DNA from: Anaeramoeba flamelloides
Taxonomy: Eukaryota > Metamonada > Anaeramoebidae
Direction: 5' to 3'
Assembly (NCBI GenBank): GCA_027625915.1
Contig: JANTQA010000010.1
Location: 62,001-126,000, forward strand
DNA length: 64,000 bases
Both the position numbers and the translations under genes were made by a program. The notes below the pieces were generated by a model. That model had not been told where the DNA came from. It ran no database searches and saw nothing but the letters and a program-made list of their open reading frames with translations. Positions within the stretch are counted from its first letter, which is position 1. The number at the start of each line of letters is the position of its first letter. Shown here one piece after another: positions 34,306 to 47,200 of this stretch.

Positions 34306-37300
34306 TTACAAAATTATATTAAAATCTTTAGCCGTTGCTTTAATTCCTTCAAATAAATCGATTCTCGAAAGATAAGCTAATTTTTTTTTAATTCCTAATT
34401 TTTTAAATTTGTTACAATTTCTTTTATTTCCCTTTGAAACTAGGTAAAAAAAGGTAAGGGATTTGTCAATCAATTCTTCATTTTTTTCTTCCTTAATTAT
34501 TTCTTGACAAAATAATTTATAGATATAATCGAAAAGCCCTTTCATTTTCCAAAAATCGTTTTGCAATTTTTTAGCGTTGATATCAAGCAATAAGGAAATA
34601 AAGAAAAAGAGGATCTTAGATTGCATCATTGCGTTTGATTTTTTTAGTAAATTAAATAATTTCCTCAGGCCTTTCATTTCAAAGAATTGGTTTTGTAATA
34701 AAGGAAAGTGCAAAATGTAGGAAGAAATTGCACTAATTAATTTTGATTTGACTTGATCCGTTTCCTCTTCTTGTTGTAACATTTCGATATATCTCTCAAG
34801 TGTATCTGGGAATTTTTCTGATAATAATTTTTGGAATTTTGGGTTGTTTTGGCAACATGCACGAATAACTCCAATGGCACAGCTTCTTATTTTACTTGAC
34901 TTATGATCAAAATATTCTAAAACAATAGTAATTCCGTCCAATTTATCAAAATCTTTTTTTAGATATAAATTATAATTTTTGTAGAAGATTAAAAATAAAA
35001 ATGAAAAATAACATTAATATCATAATGGGGTATTTAATTAGAATTTGGAAGAAGAAGAAGGAGAAGAAGAAGGAGAAGAAGAAGGAGAAGGAGAAGGAGA
35101 AGGAGAAGGAGAAGGAGAAGAAGGAGAAAAGGGAGAAGGAGAAGATGAAGTCGATAAATAGAAATTTGAAAACAAAAGTACTTTCATAAGACAATAATCA
35201 AAAAAAAAAAAAAAACGATATAAATAAACTCAGTTTCAAAAATAGGTACATGAAAATTTTTTTATTTAATATCAAATAATCATTACTCAAGATTTATTTC
35301 TTCTCTTATATATTTGGATGTGGATATTTAGCTGTGAATACTAAAAATAGATATTATCGATTCCTTCTTGAATCAAAAAATTAAACTCCTAAAAAAAATA
35401 GAAAAATAAAAATCAGTGTGACACAATTTTTAAAATTTAGTTTATTTACTAACAAATTCAAAAACACCATTTCCAATTGGTGGTGTTAAAATAAATAGAA
35501 AATACTGTTTTTATGCAAAATAAATTTTACAGCTTAGTAATTTTATTGGCACTTTTATGATGAAATGGTATTTAAGATTAATGGGCCAAGATGTAAAATT
35601 CAAAACCTTTTTGGTTATTTATGATGGCTAAAAAAAAAAAACCCTATAATTTGGAAAATAAAAATTTAAAGAATACTCATATAGTTTCAAAGATTGTTTT
35701 GAGGGTTGAAAATCATTATCAAATCTCTCTTTAAAGTAAATCCAAAGTGGATTTAAAAAGGATAAACAAAAAATTTTTCAAAAAGTTACTATCGAGCAAG
35801 AGTCAAATTCAAGCCGAACAATTTTTGAAACTCTACTAAAAATTATTTTGTATAAAGAATCAGATGCAGGTTTCTGATTATATTTAATTTAATTGTAAAA
35901 ATAAAAATTAAATTTCTTTTTCTTTAAATCAACCCAAGTTGTTTTAAAAATATACGTGAAAAAATTGTTCAGCTTGAATTTGACTCTTGCTCGATAGTAA
36001 CTTTTTGAAAAGTTTTTTGTTTACCCTTAAATTACAATAATTTATATTCAAAAAATTTGCAAATTGATACTTTTATACACAAAGTTGAAATCATCAAAGA
36101 AATTGCTAGTGGAAAAAAATCTTCTTATAAATTTTAATAATAGATTAAATTCTATTTTTTACTACAGGTTAAAATTGAAAAACTAAAGTGAAAATATGAT
36201 TTTTGTTTGATCAACCTTTCTTGTTCTTGAAGTGTTATTTTCAAAAATGTTTAATTGCTTTTTTAATTTTTGATCCATTAAACGAAAAAATAAAAGAGAA
36301 ATCTTTTCTGATCCAAAATTGTGTAGTATTTTGTTTTTTGTGCTTGTGTTTTTTCAATTAAGATTAGTATTTAAAAGGTTTTTTTATATGCCTTTCGCTA
36401 CAATTTCGGTATTTTTTATTTTTTCGAATTTCCATTAATCGAAACCAAAAATAATATTGAATCTTATGCAAATATTAAAAATTGAAAGGGAAATGTTGAT
36501 CAATAAACTAATAAAGAAACAAAAATTCAAAGATAATAAACTGAAACAATTTTTGCTTACTTATTATGTGAACACATAATTAAAAATTTATTAATTTGGA
36601 ATTGAATGAAGAGTTACTTGTCGAAATTTGAATTTAACAAGGTTAGAAAAGTTTAGATACTCTGTTTTTTGATCATTAGAGATTTATTCAAAATAAATTT
36701 GTTTTGAAAAAAGAAATTCCTTGAAATACTATATTTTTCGAAACATAAGAAGGTATTTATTATTTTTTTTGAAATAATTTTTTGGAAAACAACCCTTACA
36801 ATTTCAAATTCTAAAGAATAAAATGTTATTTAGTTTAGAGTAAGACTGGAAAACAGTATTTAATTGCTTTTTTTAAACTGAGATTTTCCATTAAAAAATT
36901 AAATCTCCGATAGACACCTGGAATTTGGTACTCATTTTCATTAACGAGATTTACTTTTTGAGAAGATTTATTACCAAGTGGGTTTTAAAAAATTACAAAT
37001 ACAAGCCGGAAATAAAACCATTTTTAACTTGAATGTTTGGTAGTAATTAGATTTTATCTTTTTTTGATTGAAGAAAATAACAAAAAAGAGACATTTATTT
37101 TCCCAAACTCATAGAAGCTTAGTTTAATTTCCATTTCAGTTTTAAATTTTTTTTGTTTTGGTGGTGTAAATTCCACTCGGTACAGAAAAAACGAGTCGTA
37201 TTTTTTCAAAAAAAAAAATTCAAATTAAATTTTCATTTTTCCAAAAAAAAATAAAATGATTTTCTTTCTTTATTCAAATTCCCAAGAAAAACAAGCCGAA

Positions 37301-39509
37301 TTTGTCTTTTTGGCTGATCTTTAAATTATTTTGATTTAAGTAACTAAAAAATAATAAAACGTTGAAAATATTTTTATTTTTTTTTTTAATTTTTAGCAAT
37401 AGATTCTGAGGATTTGTTGAACCAAAATAGTGAATCAAGAGTTGGTTGTAACAATATTCTAAACAAATTTAGATGTGTATATTCATTAAAACAAATTCTT
37501 AAAAAAAAACATTATCCCCATATATTAAAGCCCTAGTCCTAGTATAAAAGCAAAAAATGGCCATTTTTTTTGCCATTGTTTTCAATCTCCTTTTTCTTAA
37601 AAACACCATGAACAAAAGGCTGCCTGAAATGTAAAAATGATTACTATTCAAACCGAGCATAATACTTGGTTCAAAACTATCAATAACCCCAAGATATTCC
37701 AAAAAAGTTAATTTAAAAAAAATGTCAAAAAAAAATGGCCATTTTTTGCTTTTATACTGGAGCTAGGGCTTTAAGACATATAATTTTTGGAAGAATTAAT
37801 TTCTAAAATTGAAATTTCGGTAAAAGTAACCTTTCTCAAATTTTTCTTTATTGTTTTTCTTTTTCAAAATTAAAATTCAAACTGTGTCTTGATCTTTTTG
37901 ACTGAAAATTTATTGTAAAAAATGAATTCTTTTCGAAATAATAATTCACTACTTTAAAACTGAAAAAGGAATTTGTTTATCAAATTTAATTGGACCTTTG
38001 ATAAAATAATGAATCTACAGTGATCAAAATAAACATTTCAAAAGCCTAAAATTCGTGTTTCAAAATAAAATTTCTGCATTTTTTTTTTTCTTGTACCAAG
38101 GCAACATTCAATTTACTACCCAATAGTATACTAAAGTTCAGATCAATTTTGAATGTAAAGCCCTTGATGTTTTCAGTAAATTTAAAATAGAAAATGAAAT
38201 TAGTGAAAATTTTTGATTCTTTTGAAATTTTTTTTGAATTTTTAGTAACTGTTGAGAGAAAAATGTTGGACACAGAAAAATAGTTGGACAGTATTTTTAA
38301 TTGGGAATATTACTGAAAATGATTTTTAATTTCAATCGTTTGTGAAATAACTAAAGAAAAGAACAATAATCTACTTGTTAGAATAACGATTAATGTAATT
38401 CTACTTTTCCAAAACCTCATCTCTTATAATCTAATGCAAGTTTAAAAATTACCATTTTCAGAATTAATAGCAAACTTTACTAGAACTTGGATTTTTGTTA
38501 AAATAGCATGATCTACTTTAGTTATCAACCATTCAAATGAGTATTCTACACAAACCACAGATTAATGAACTTGTAACACATTTAAACCTGGATTTAGATA
38601 AAAGTCACCTTGTTATCAATAGGATTTGATTTTCAATTTTACTAATGTTCCCAATTAAAAATGCTGTCCAACCATTTTTCTCTCAACAGTAATAAAAATT
38701 ACTAAGAATTTTACTCTATTTTTTTTTGATAAAAATTTTCAAATTTGATCCTATATTTTTAGAATTTCTTTTTAAAGAATAGAACTTTAAGAAACCAAGG
38801 ACATATTTACTTATTGTTTATTGTCGGTTTCTTTGATCGGCTAATGTATAAGGTCTTTTATAAAAAAAAAAACAGACTTTTTATTTGAAACACGGATTAA
38901 ACTTTTCTGCACGTATTATTTGGACAGCTGTATGGCAGTTTTTGAAAAAAAAATAAATAACATTTACTAATCCTCAATAAAATAATAAAGAAACAAAATG
39001 CAATTCTGTTATTAGATATTGTTACTTTAAAAAAATTTGAAATAATTTGTTATTCATACAAGAAATTTCTAAATCACGAACAATATTTTTGGCTGGTTCT
39101 TTACATCAACTAAAATTTCATTTTAATCCTTGATCATTTCCAGAAACAAAGAAACTTTGGAACCACGGAAAAAGAAACAAAAAAGTTCTGTAATTCTTCT
39201 TCTGAAAAGAAAAAAAAAAATAATAAAAAAAAATTATTTACCATTTGCATTATCAATTCGTTCAACAAGATCCGTAAGTTGTTCTAAAGCAGTTTCGATC
39301 TTTTCGGGATCAAGATCTGTCTTTTCTTCTTTCAGAAAAGTCAGATTTTTACGCATAAGATCTGTTTCATCAACATATAAACTATCAAACACTTCTCTGA
39401 TTTCTTTTATACGCTTTTGGAATTCAGGATCATCTTTTTTGTCTTTTAGCTTCTCAAATTCCTTGGGGTCTGATTTTGAGATCATGAAATTGAGTAGTTT
39501 GTTGTCCAT
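34306..39509 (-). CDS. Hsp70 nucleotide exchange factor, Fes1/HSPBP1 type
   Basis: Two exons, 39509-39242 and 34952-34306, joined at AATG | GTAAAT ... AAAAAAAG | AT in phase 1, giving 304 residues. The join makes DNANDFDKLDG, which matches the family's DNANDFxKLGG and supports a 4,289-bp intron. The start MDNKLLNFMISKSD is the Fes1-type opening. The remainder is armadillo-like helices: ALEQLTDLVERI, LEYFDHKSSKIRSCAIGVIR, CCQNNPKFQKLL, KSKLISAISSYILHFP, LRKLFNLLKKS and KILFFFISLLLDIN. Proteins of this family bind the Hsp70 ATPase domain and speed ADP release, in the cytosol (Fes1, HSPBP1) or ER (Sil1). No signal peptide is visible with this start, favouring a cytosolic role. An upstream in-frame extension to 39710 is hydrophobic and probably 5' leader. 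The splice acceptor lacks a usual T before AG but is the only one giving the family sequence. Confidence 0.87.
35048..35147. repeat. GAAGGA/GAGAAG microsatellite
   Basis: Imperfect purine repeats on the plus strand (AAGAAGGAGAAG units), about 100 bases. On the minus strand they form a CT-rich tract near the 3' splice site of the large intron. The K/E and F/S open frames across it are artefacts. Confidence 0.85.
35762..36026. mobile_element. MITE family G
   Basis: CAAAAAGTTACTATCGAGCA then AGAGTCAAATTCAAGC at 35778-35814 pairs with the complement of TTGAATTTGACTCTTGCTCG then ATAGTAACTTTTTG at 35974-36007. Arms are about 60 bp and nearly perfect, so the element looks young. No other copy in the window. 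Confidence 0.75.
37526..37775. mobile_element. MITE family D, copy 2
   Basis: Inverted ends AAAGCCCTAGTCCTAGTATA and AAAGCCCTAGCTCCAGTATA (complement of the right end), each followed by AAAGCAAAAAATGGCCATTT. Nearly perfect arms of about 45 bp; interior matches 13672-13908. Confidence 0.8.
38018..38930. mobile_element. MITE family B, copy 3, split by a nested MITE
   Basis: The left half (38018-38247) and right half (38691-38930) together make one family B element: CAGTGATCAAAATAA at the left, GCACGTATTATTTGGACAGCTG at the right, with TACTACCCAATAGTATAC and GAAACACGGATTAAAC inside. The insert between is listed separately. Confidence 0.7.
38248..38690. mobile_element. Family A-like MITE nested inside family B
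   Basis: Ends ACTGTTGAGAGAAAAATG and, as complement, ACTGTTGAGAGAAAAATG are identical; inner blocks GTTGGACAGTATTTTTAATT and GGGAATATTACTGAAAAT mirror at the right. The inner block matches family A (6357-6777), while the outermost ends differ. Confidence 0.75.
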
Positions 39510-40853
39510 TTTCAAAGTATTAAAAGTAAAATCAAATAATAATAAAAGTAATAAAAAATAAATTGTTATTAAAGAATTTAGATTTTGTTTAAAATTAAAC
39601 TTTCTATCTGAAAAGAGATATCCGGAATCTTGTTTAGAGAGCAAATTTAGAAAAGTATTTTGTGAAATTTTTGGAAGGTGATTCATCAGTATAATCAAAA
39701 AACTTTTCAAACAAAAATCAAATGATTAATACTTTTTAATAAATAGTAAAAACGAGAAAATAATTCCTAACTTGATGAGAACTAATTTTACTCTCCCCAA
39801 CAATACAGTAAATCTCTTTACAAAAACTCGATTCCTTATTTTTAAAAAACTGATTATTTAAGGGATTAATAACACAAATAGAAGTCGAAAATTAAAGTTT
39901 GTTGATATTTAGTAGATATTATATTAGTGATCCTTGGTATACGTGTCTCTCAAAAATTGATTAGTTAGGAAACTCAATTATTTGATCTTCATCAATTAAA
40001 AATGATTGTTGTTTTCGCTATTAGAAAATATAACTACTGGCATAAAAAAATTCACCTTTCAAGACATATTTAAAGGATGTATTATCAATATTCAGACTAT
40101 AAGAGTTGCAAAATATCTTGACTGTCTTTATATTTTCAATTAGCAGCCAAAAAAAATAAATCAATTGACTATGTTCATTTTAACAAATTATTTTCGCCTA
40201 TTGGAAATATATTGAAAATACACTAGTTTCATAAAGAATGAAAAACTAAGCTAATTATTCTTTGGGTTTTTATGTTGGATGATAATTGAGTTAGTCTTTG
40301 AAATTAACAAAAAATAACAAATAGTTACTTTTGGAATGTTCTAAATATCAATCTTTAAATTCTGGAATACTATTATTTGGGTTTCTATTTTTAGATTCGG
40401 GAAAGTAATTAAAAAAAAAATTTCCAAATTGATAATTTTTAATTGTAATCATTAATGAATAATTAAAGAATTTATTATTAAATAATAATTATAACCCAAT
40501 TTATTAGAGTTGTTTGAGATAGATAATCAGAATTTGATTTAAATTTAATTGAAAGATATTTTAATTCTAGGACGAGCTGTGTGACTATAATCCATTAAAT
40601 ATTTCTTTTTGAAGAAAAAAATCAATCTTTCAAAATAACTTCGGTATCATTTCAGTATGTTGAACTATAATTCTTGTAGCTACCGATCTTCATTATTATG
40701 AATCATTCCCATGGGTTTTAAAATAAATCCCAAATCCAAAATCTTTCATGTTAGATAATTTGGGTGTAGAACAAAAAAAATGTTTAACCGCTATTGTTGT
40801 TTCCTTAATTTACTCTCCAAATCAACACTCACTATTTGGAAAAGTTTTGCTAT

Positions 40854-41050
40854 AGTCAGTTTCACTTTTAAGGCACAAACTTTCAACAGAATTTAAGGCA
40901 CAAAAAAATCTCAAATTAAGACACAAAATTTGGAATTTTTTTTTTTACAATTTATTTTACTAGAATTTGAATTTCTGTGCTTTAATTTGAGATTTTTTTT
41001 GTGCCTTAAATTTCGTTGAAAGTTTGTGCCTTAAAAGTGGAACTGACTGT
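40854..41050. mobile_element. Palindromic MITE family N, copy 1
   Basis: A 197-bp near-perfect foldback: AGTCAGTTTCACTTTTAAGG then CACAAACTTTCAAC at the left, mirrored to the right end. Flanked by TA on both sides, as expected for Tc1/mariner-mobilised elements. Confidence 0.8.
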
Positions 41051-41440
41051 ATTATAAAATTAATTAATGTTATGTTGTAGATAATTCTAAAAATTCTCAT
41101 TAATTGTATAGTCTGAAGGGATAAGCATAAATCACACTTCAGACTAAAATTAGGGTATTTTTATTTTTTTTTATTATTATCATTATTTAAGATGGGATTT
41201 ATTAATCCACATTGTTTGTCGCCATCTTTTTTTTAATTTTTGTTATGTTTCGAAAAACAATACATTTTGGAAACAAAATCTAGAATTGGAAAAAAATCAT
41301 ATTTTTTTTTGAGAATTTCAAAATTTTGATTTAGAAATTTTAATAAACACTCAAAAAATCTTGTATTATCCACTAGTGATAATAAATTAATTGATTCTTT
41401 TTTTTTTTAATAATTTTAAAAATTTTAATATTTTTTAATA

Positions 41441-41637
41441 CAGTCAGTTTCACTTTTAAGGCACAAACTTTCAACGAAATCTAAGGCACAAAAAAAATCT
41501 CAAATTAAAGCACAAAATTCGGATTCTAGTAAAATAAATTGTAAAAAAAAAAATTCGAAATTTTGTGCCTTGATTTGAGATTTTTTTTTGCCTTAAATTT
41601 CGTTGAAAGTTTGTACCTTAAAAGTGAAACTGACTGT
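41441..41637. mobile_element. Palindromic MITE family N, copy 2
   Basis: Starts CAGTCAGTTTCACTTTTAAG and ends with its complement; arms of about 90 bp, short A/T spacer. TA precedes the left end. Confidence 0.8.
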
Positions 41638-42594
41638 TTTTTAGATATATTAATTTTTTTTTAATTCTAATATCCAAATCTTACGATATATTTAATACGC
41701 TGTACAGTCGTTAGGTTTTCCAGGATTCAAAAGAATTGCATAAAATCTTTGATTTTACCTCTATTCTTTTAAATTATAGAAAAACTAGACATGATCACAG
41801 AGAAAATGATCCAAATCTTCAATGATATCTAATTTTTTATTTTTTGTATAATTTGTAAAATTTTTATTTGTGGTTATTCATAACATAAGAATACAATTTA
41901 GATAATTTGTAAAATTTCTGAGTTTTAAAATTGAAGCCGGGGCCTTCTATTTTATATATCTTTTTTGTTAGTTTTTCCAGAATTTAAAAGAGTTGAGTAA
42001 AATCATAGATTTTTCTTTATTCTTTTGAATTTTAGAAAACCTAGACTCTTGACGACAGGGCTCTTTTTTAATATTATTTTGAATCGAAATTATTTTTAAA
42101 TATTTTTGTGGAGTGTAGTGGAGTGCATAGGTTTTCTTGAGGTTTTCTATTTTATTTGAAAAATCTATCAATTTTCCAAATAAATAGAAAACTCAAAAAA
42201 ACCTAACGAAAATCTATCGATTTTCCAAATAAACAGAAGACTCAAGAAAACCTAACTGCGGTTTTCCAAAATTCAAAATAATAGAGAAAAATCTATCATT
42301 TAACTCAATTCTTTTAAATTAAAAAAACCAAACGACATTTCCAACTTGGACTATTTTCTAGTTGTTAGATTCTGTATATATCAAATTCAATTTCGAATTT
42401 TTTTAAGATGTTCGATTACGAGTTAATATTTTCAAATTCTTTTTCTCAAAGATGAAGATTATTAATTATTTGATTTAATTCCAAAAAATTAGTTTTTGAA
42501 TTAGTTACAATCTTCTTTAATATATCATTATTCTTGCTGAGTTTGATTTTTGCTTCAGTTTTATAAATAAGTCTAGGCGAGTGTGGATTTATTA

Positions 42595-42792
42595 CAGTCA
42601 GTTTCACTTTTAAGGCACAAACTTTCAACGAAATTTAAGGCACAAAAAAATCTCAAATTATGGCACAATTTTTTTGAATTTTAATTTTCACAAATTATTT
42701 TACTATAATTTGAATTTTGTGCCTTAATTTGAGATTTTTTTTGTGCCTTAAATTTCGTTGAAAGTTTGTGTCTTATAAGTGAAACTGAGTGT
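42595..42792. mobile_element. Palindromic MITE family N, copy 3
   Basis: Same arms as copies 1 and 2, flanked by TA on both sides; a few mismatches between arms. A lone left end follows at 42922-42947 (CAGTCAGTTTCACTTTTAAC). Confidence 0.8.
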
Positions 42793-43373
42793 AATTCAAT
42801 ATATTTTTTCTACTTGCAATTTATTTCAATCTTTGATCCTTTCATAATTAGTTAAAAATCATCTGCAAAAATTTGAACATGTATCGCTAATGGTTTGAGT
42901 TTGTCTAGAATAAAATGAATACAGTCAGTTTCACTTTTAACGCACATAAACAATCTCCTGATAAACAACTATTCCCTCTTTCGAATAATAAGCAAGCCAA
43001 AATTTAATATTTTTTATTTTTTATAAATTTTTTAATTGAATGAAGACAAGTGAAAGATGAATAGAATCAAAACTTTTTTTGATACCTATTGTTATAATTT
43101 AAGATTTTCTTTTAAAAAGCTCTTTTTTTTAAAAAAAAAGATGTTTGGTTGAACCCATTTAAGGAATATTTGAATTTTATGGTCAGTGGATATTACTTTT
43201 ACGTCTACTCACACAATTAAGGTCTTAAAATTTCGTTGAGTTCATAGATCTTGTTAAAATTTCAAATTTAGGTTTTTTTGGAAAATATTTGAGGAAGGCA
43301 AAAGAATTTTAGGAAATTTGAAGCCTTTGTCATTTTTTGATGCAATAAAATGTTGCTATTTTTTTCTTTTCAT

Positions 43374-43760
43374 TTAAGGTGCATGTCCTTGCACTTCAAG
43401 AGCCAAATCTGCATTGGTGTTTGGGAACCTTTTCTGGGCAATATTGAAAAGTATCAGTGTTGTATTTGAGTGGATTTGTTTTTTTGGGAAAGGAACTTTT
43501 TCTTGAGATTTCATAATCATTTCAGGCTTTTTTTTATTTTTTTTTCAACATTTTTTTATTTATGAAAAAAATAAAAAAAACAAAAAAAAATAAGAAAAAA
43601 ATGATAAAAATCAACTTTTTTCCTACATCAATTAGAATATACAAAACCAAATTGAACATCGAAAATACCGTTCCAACTTTTTGATCCTTTCAACAACAAA
43701 ATTTTCCTCCAAATATTCTGTTAAAATTAAACCTATTGCTCCTGTGACTTTCCACTTCAT
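43374..43760 (-). CDS. Small cryptic gene, two coding islands, unknown function
   Basis: On the minus strand, ATG 43760 opens MKWKVTGAIGLILTEYLEEN followed by FVVERIKKLER up to a GTATTT donor (exon end 43669). A second island at 43526-43374, after an AAAAAAG acceptor, reads PEMIMKSQEKVPFPKK, SNTTLILFNIAQKRFPNTN and ADLALEVQGHAP, then TAA. Both are G+C-richer than their surroundings and have protein-like composition. The phases of this donor (2) and acceptor (0) do not match, so one boundary is wrong or the pieces are separate; a GTTGTT donor inside the first island would fit. The gene would be divergent from the membrane-protein gene at 44239. No family recognised. Confidence 0.35.
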
Positions 43761-44238
43761 ATTAAGCCATTCAAGGGTTTAGTGGAGTGGCGTCAATATA
43801 CTTTAATATAAAGTGGAAAGCTGGAGAAGTAAGAGGTAAAAATTTTGTAATTTAAATTTGCCTTGTTTTGTTCGTAATTTTGAAAAGTTTTTGGATCAAT
43901 AAATGGTATTTTAATTTTCTGATCAAACCAAAAATAACCCCAAAAATTGCAATATTTTTACTTTCTGCAAAACCTATGTCTTTTAAACCAATTTTACTAT
44001 CCACTGTATATTATTTGAACCCTCACAGAACATAAAATTCGAATAGTCCTTAAATTCCAAAGTTCACAAAATTAATTTGTTTGAAAAATCGATTAGAGTG
44101 TTTCAATACTTTCGAGTCTTATTCTAAGTGACTAAGAATTTAACACACAAAACAGTTTTAAAATAAAAATAATCATAAACACTTATTTTTTGGTTAAAAA
44201 CTACCCAATATTTTATTCATTTTTTTTCATTTTCAAAA
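43761..44238. promoter_or_regulatory. Possible bidirectional promoter region
   Basis: A 478-bp spacer between two divergent coding starts, 43760 (minus) and 44239 (plus). No defined promoter motif is evident; this rests on gene arrangement only. Confidence 0.25.
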
Positions 44239-47200
44239 ATGAAATTTATTAATGAAAAATTATTCCTATTTTTCATACCACTGATCCTTCTTCAAGCTAT
44301 AAACACAAACGAAAATTTAAATGAGAGCGGAGACGAGAAAGCAGACAACTCCAAAAACCAATTCTTTTCCAAATTTAGTCAACCACTAAGCGCTAGCAGG
44401 CTCAGAACTTTTCCTTATCAAAATTTTGATCCAAGTTCCTCAAAATATAATTCTGTAACATTTTTTAAATTGTCTATTTCTCTTTCAAAGAGAAATGCAC
44501 CTCAAATCACAAAATGAATTACAACCAATTTTAAAATTCATGCTTTTACTTTTCAACTTTTTTTTTTTTTTTAATTTCTTCTTTATCAAATTAAATGTTC
44601 CTCTTTATAAATCTTCACAATTAATAAGAAACTAACAAAAGCAGCTTTTGTTGGAATTGGGCCTGGTATAGTTATATTTGTCGTGCTTTTGGTTTACTTA
44701 TTGTACCATTTTCGCATTTATCGAAACAAGGATAATTTAACAGGTGACTATAGCCAAAAAACAAAAAGCTTTTTGAAAATTCTTTTTGTAATACTTACTG
44801 CATTAACTACGTAAAATTTTTTTTTTATTTTCAAAAAAAAATACAAAAAAGAAAACAAAAAAAAAACAAACAAATTATTGTTTTCCAAATTTGGATCATA
44901 AATAAATGAGAAAGTTTGAAGAAAAGATTCTACCAAAAAAGATAAAAAAAAATTATAAAGCGAACACTAAAAACTTGTTGGTTTGAGGGTTAATTATAAT
45001 AATTACAACGATTGTGTGTAATTGAATATTTTTGATACCTTTCTTCCAAAAGAAAGAAGAACAAAAACAAAATCTTTTCTTTTTTAAAAAAACATCATCA
45101 GCATTTTTATTCTCACCTTCTTCTCATTCTTTGTTGTCTTTTACTTCCACCACCTATCAATACAAATTTGAATCACCACAGCATTTTTTTTATTTTGCAA
45201 TTAATTATTTTAATTGTGTCTGCTGAAGAAACATACCCAACACTTGATCAAATTCAAAATACTGCAAAAATAATTTCAAACCAACGATTACTTTTTGCTC
45301 ATAATTACTCAAACACAATCGAGAGTGACTCGTTGTTTGCCGACAAGTCCTTAGATTTTTACCAACATTCTAAAAATCACCTCAATAGTCTTCGTACAAA
45401 GCTTACTCTACAGGATGGTGTTATTGTTTTTATAGATGTGCTACTTTTGGCTTCGATTATTTTAGGTAAGACTCACCTTTCATTTAATTCCATTCAGAAA
45501 ATTTTGTTCTTCAAAACCTACCAAAACAACATACAAAACCAAACAAAAGAAAGCATTTCAACAAGTACCCATAAAAATCATTTTAAGAATATAAAACCTA
45601 ATTCCGAATAACCTTTGAGATAGACTCGTCTTTATGCTATTAATCTTTGTATATTCAACAAAAAAAAATCAAAATAAATTACTGCTGTTTGCAAATATGT
45701 GCTTAGTAAAAGTTATACTTTTATTTTCCAATTAATAAATGAAAATTTTCATTTCAATATCCAAAATGTATATTAATTATCACTTTTACAATCAAATTAC
45801 TCCAGTAAAAATTATATCTTAGAGTTACTAAGGTAGTTTAATTAAATGCCTAATAATATCATTTCTAAATGATATTGTTCAATATTCTAGGGTTTTCAAC
45901 TTATTATTCATAGAAAAATATTTTGGAGAATTTGAATTAAAAATTTTCATTTTTTAATTGTGAAATAATAGTATAACTGGTCCTTCAAATTGTCAAATTC
46001 ATCTAAATTAAACCGTTTGGGTAACACTTTAAGAAAACTACAAGTCCACACTTTTTTAAAACAGCTTTATGAAGAATGCTAAAATTAAATAACTTTACAA
46101 AACGTTTCCAGCCGTTTTAAAAAAGCGAGGAAATTTTTAAAACTTTTATCAAGTTTTATATTTTAAAAAAGTTAAAACTTTTTCAGAATTAAAACTTTTA
46201 TCAAGTTTTCTGTTTCAATAAAGTGAAAACTTTTATCAGAATTACAACTTTTTTGAAGTTTTCTATTTTAATAAAGTAAAAACTTTTGTCAGATTATTAA
46301 AAACTTTTTAAAAGTTATATATTTTAATAAAAGTGGGGCATCGACCTTTAAATGTGGGATAGACATTTGAGGGGGGAGAGTAAGCTCTTTTTTTTAAAAA
46401 AAAGTCCACACTTTATTAAAACATAAAACTTTAAAAAAGTTTTAATTCTGACAATCTCAAAAAAAAAGTACTCACTTTTTGAAAATGGATGTATTTTATA
46501 CAGTAACCAAAATAAAATAACGAAAAAGTGGGAAGTGTAATTTTTAATAATTTATTATTTGATTTCAAGATCCAAGATTTAACATAAAGTTTATATGCAA
46601 AGATAATTGATTTGATTAAATCTTCAAAAAAGAAATGAAAAATGTTTTGATATAGACTAGCATGAGAAATCGCCTTCATGAAAAAAATGAAATCGAAAAT
46701 TACACGTTAAAAAAAATAGTACAGCCGTTCCAGCCCAACACTAAAGAAAAAATTTATAAGGCAGAGAAATTGGTTTTCTATGAAAAATTTTTAACTGTAA
46801 TGACAATAAACCGTAAAATGGTTATGAAAGTTTATCATAAACCATGAAATTTATAATAGGAGAATTTATGTTAAACCATTTTTGTTTTTTGTAAATGAAC
46901 AACAAATTGATAAAAATAACTTGCATTAATGTGGATCTTCAATTTCCAAAATTGTTAAAATCTCAGGTTTTTACAATTTACAAACAATAATCAAAAAATA
47001 AATTTTTGATTTCTGTGTCTCCATGGTTTTTTTTCTTTTGAAATTCAAATTTTCTCTTTGTTTATTCCAAAAACAACAAATTTCTCTCTTATGATTTAAT
47101 AGAAATTGAAATTTTTATCTTATGGTAAGATAGAAATTGAATTTTCTGTTTCATAAAACACAATTTTATAATAGACAATCAATCTCTATATCTTATAACT

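Larger units (their letters stand above)
34953..39241 (-). other. 4,289-bp intron of the Fes1/HSPBP1-like gene
   Basis: Holds, from its 3' end, a GAGAAG-type microsatellite (35048-35147), MITE G (35762-36026), MITE D copy 2 (37526-37775) and a family B element interrupted by a family A-like one (38018-38930). No internal exon recognised. Confidence 0.75.
39510..43373. other. Repeat-rich intergenic region
   Basis: No gene found. 39945-40010 resembles the first 90 bases of the window. Three palindromic MITEs (40854-41050, 41441-41637, 42595-42792) and one fragment (42922-42947) lie here, plus three family I short palindromes (41705-41790, 41970-42045, 42250-42330). Confidence 0.6.

Noticed and set aside
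34970-35194. K/E frame on plus and S/F frame on minus near 35.0-35.2 kb.
   Set aside because: Artefact of the purine microsatellite inside the large intron of the Fes1/HSPBP1-like gene.
39510-39710. In-frame N-terminal extension of the Fes1/HSPBP1-like protein to 39710.
   Set aside because: The sequence is irregularly hydrophobic, AT-rich like a leader, and the family opening motif begins at 39509.
40854-42792. CRISPR array from the repeated CAGTCAGT units.
   Set aside because: The units are palindromic TA-flanked foldbacks in a spliced eukaryotic genome, with irregular spacing and no cas-like genes.
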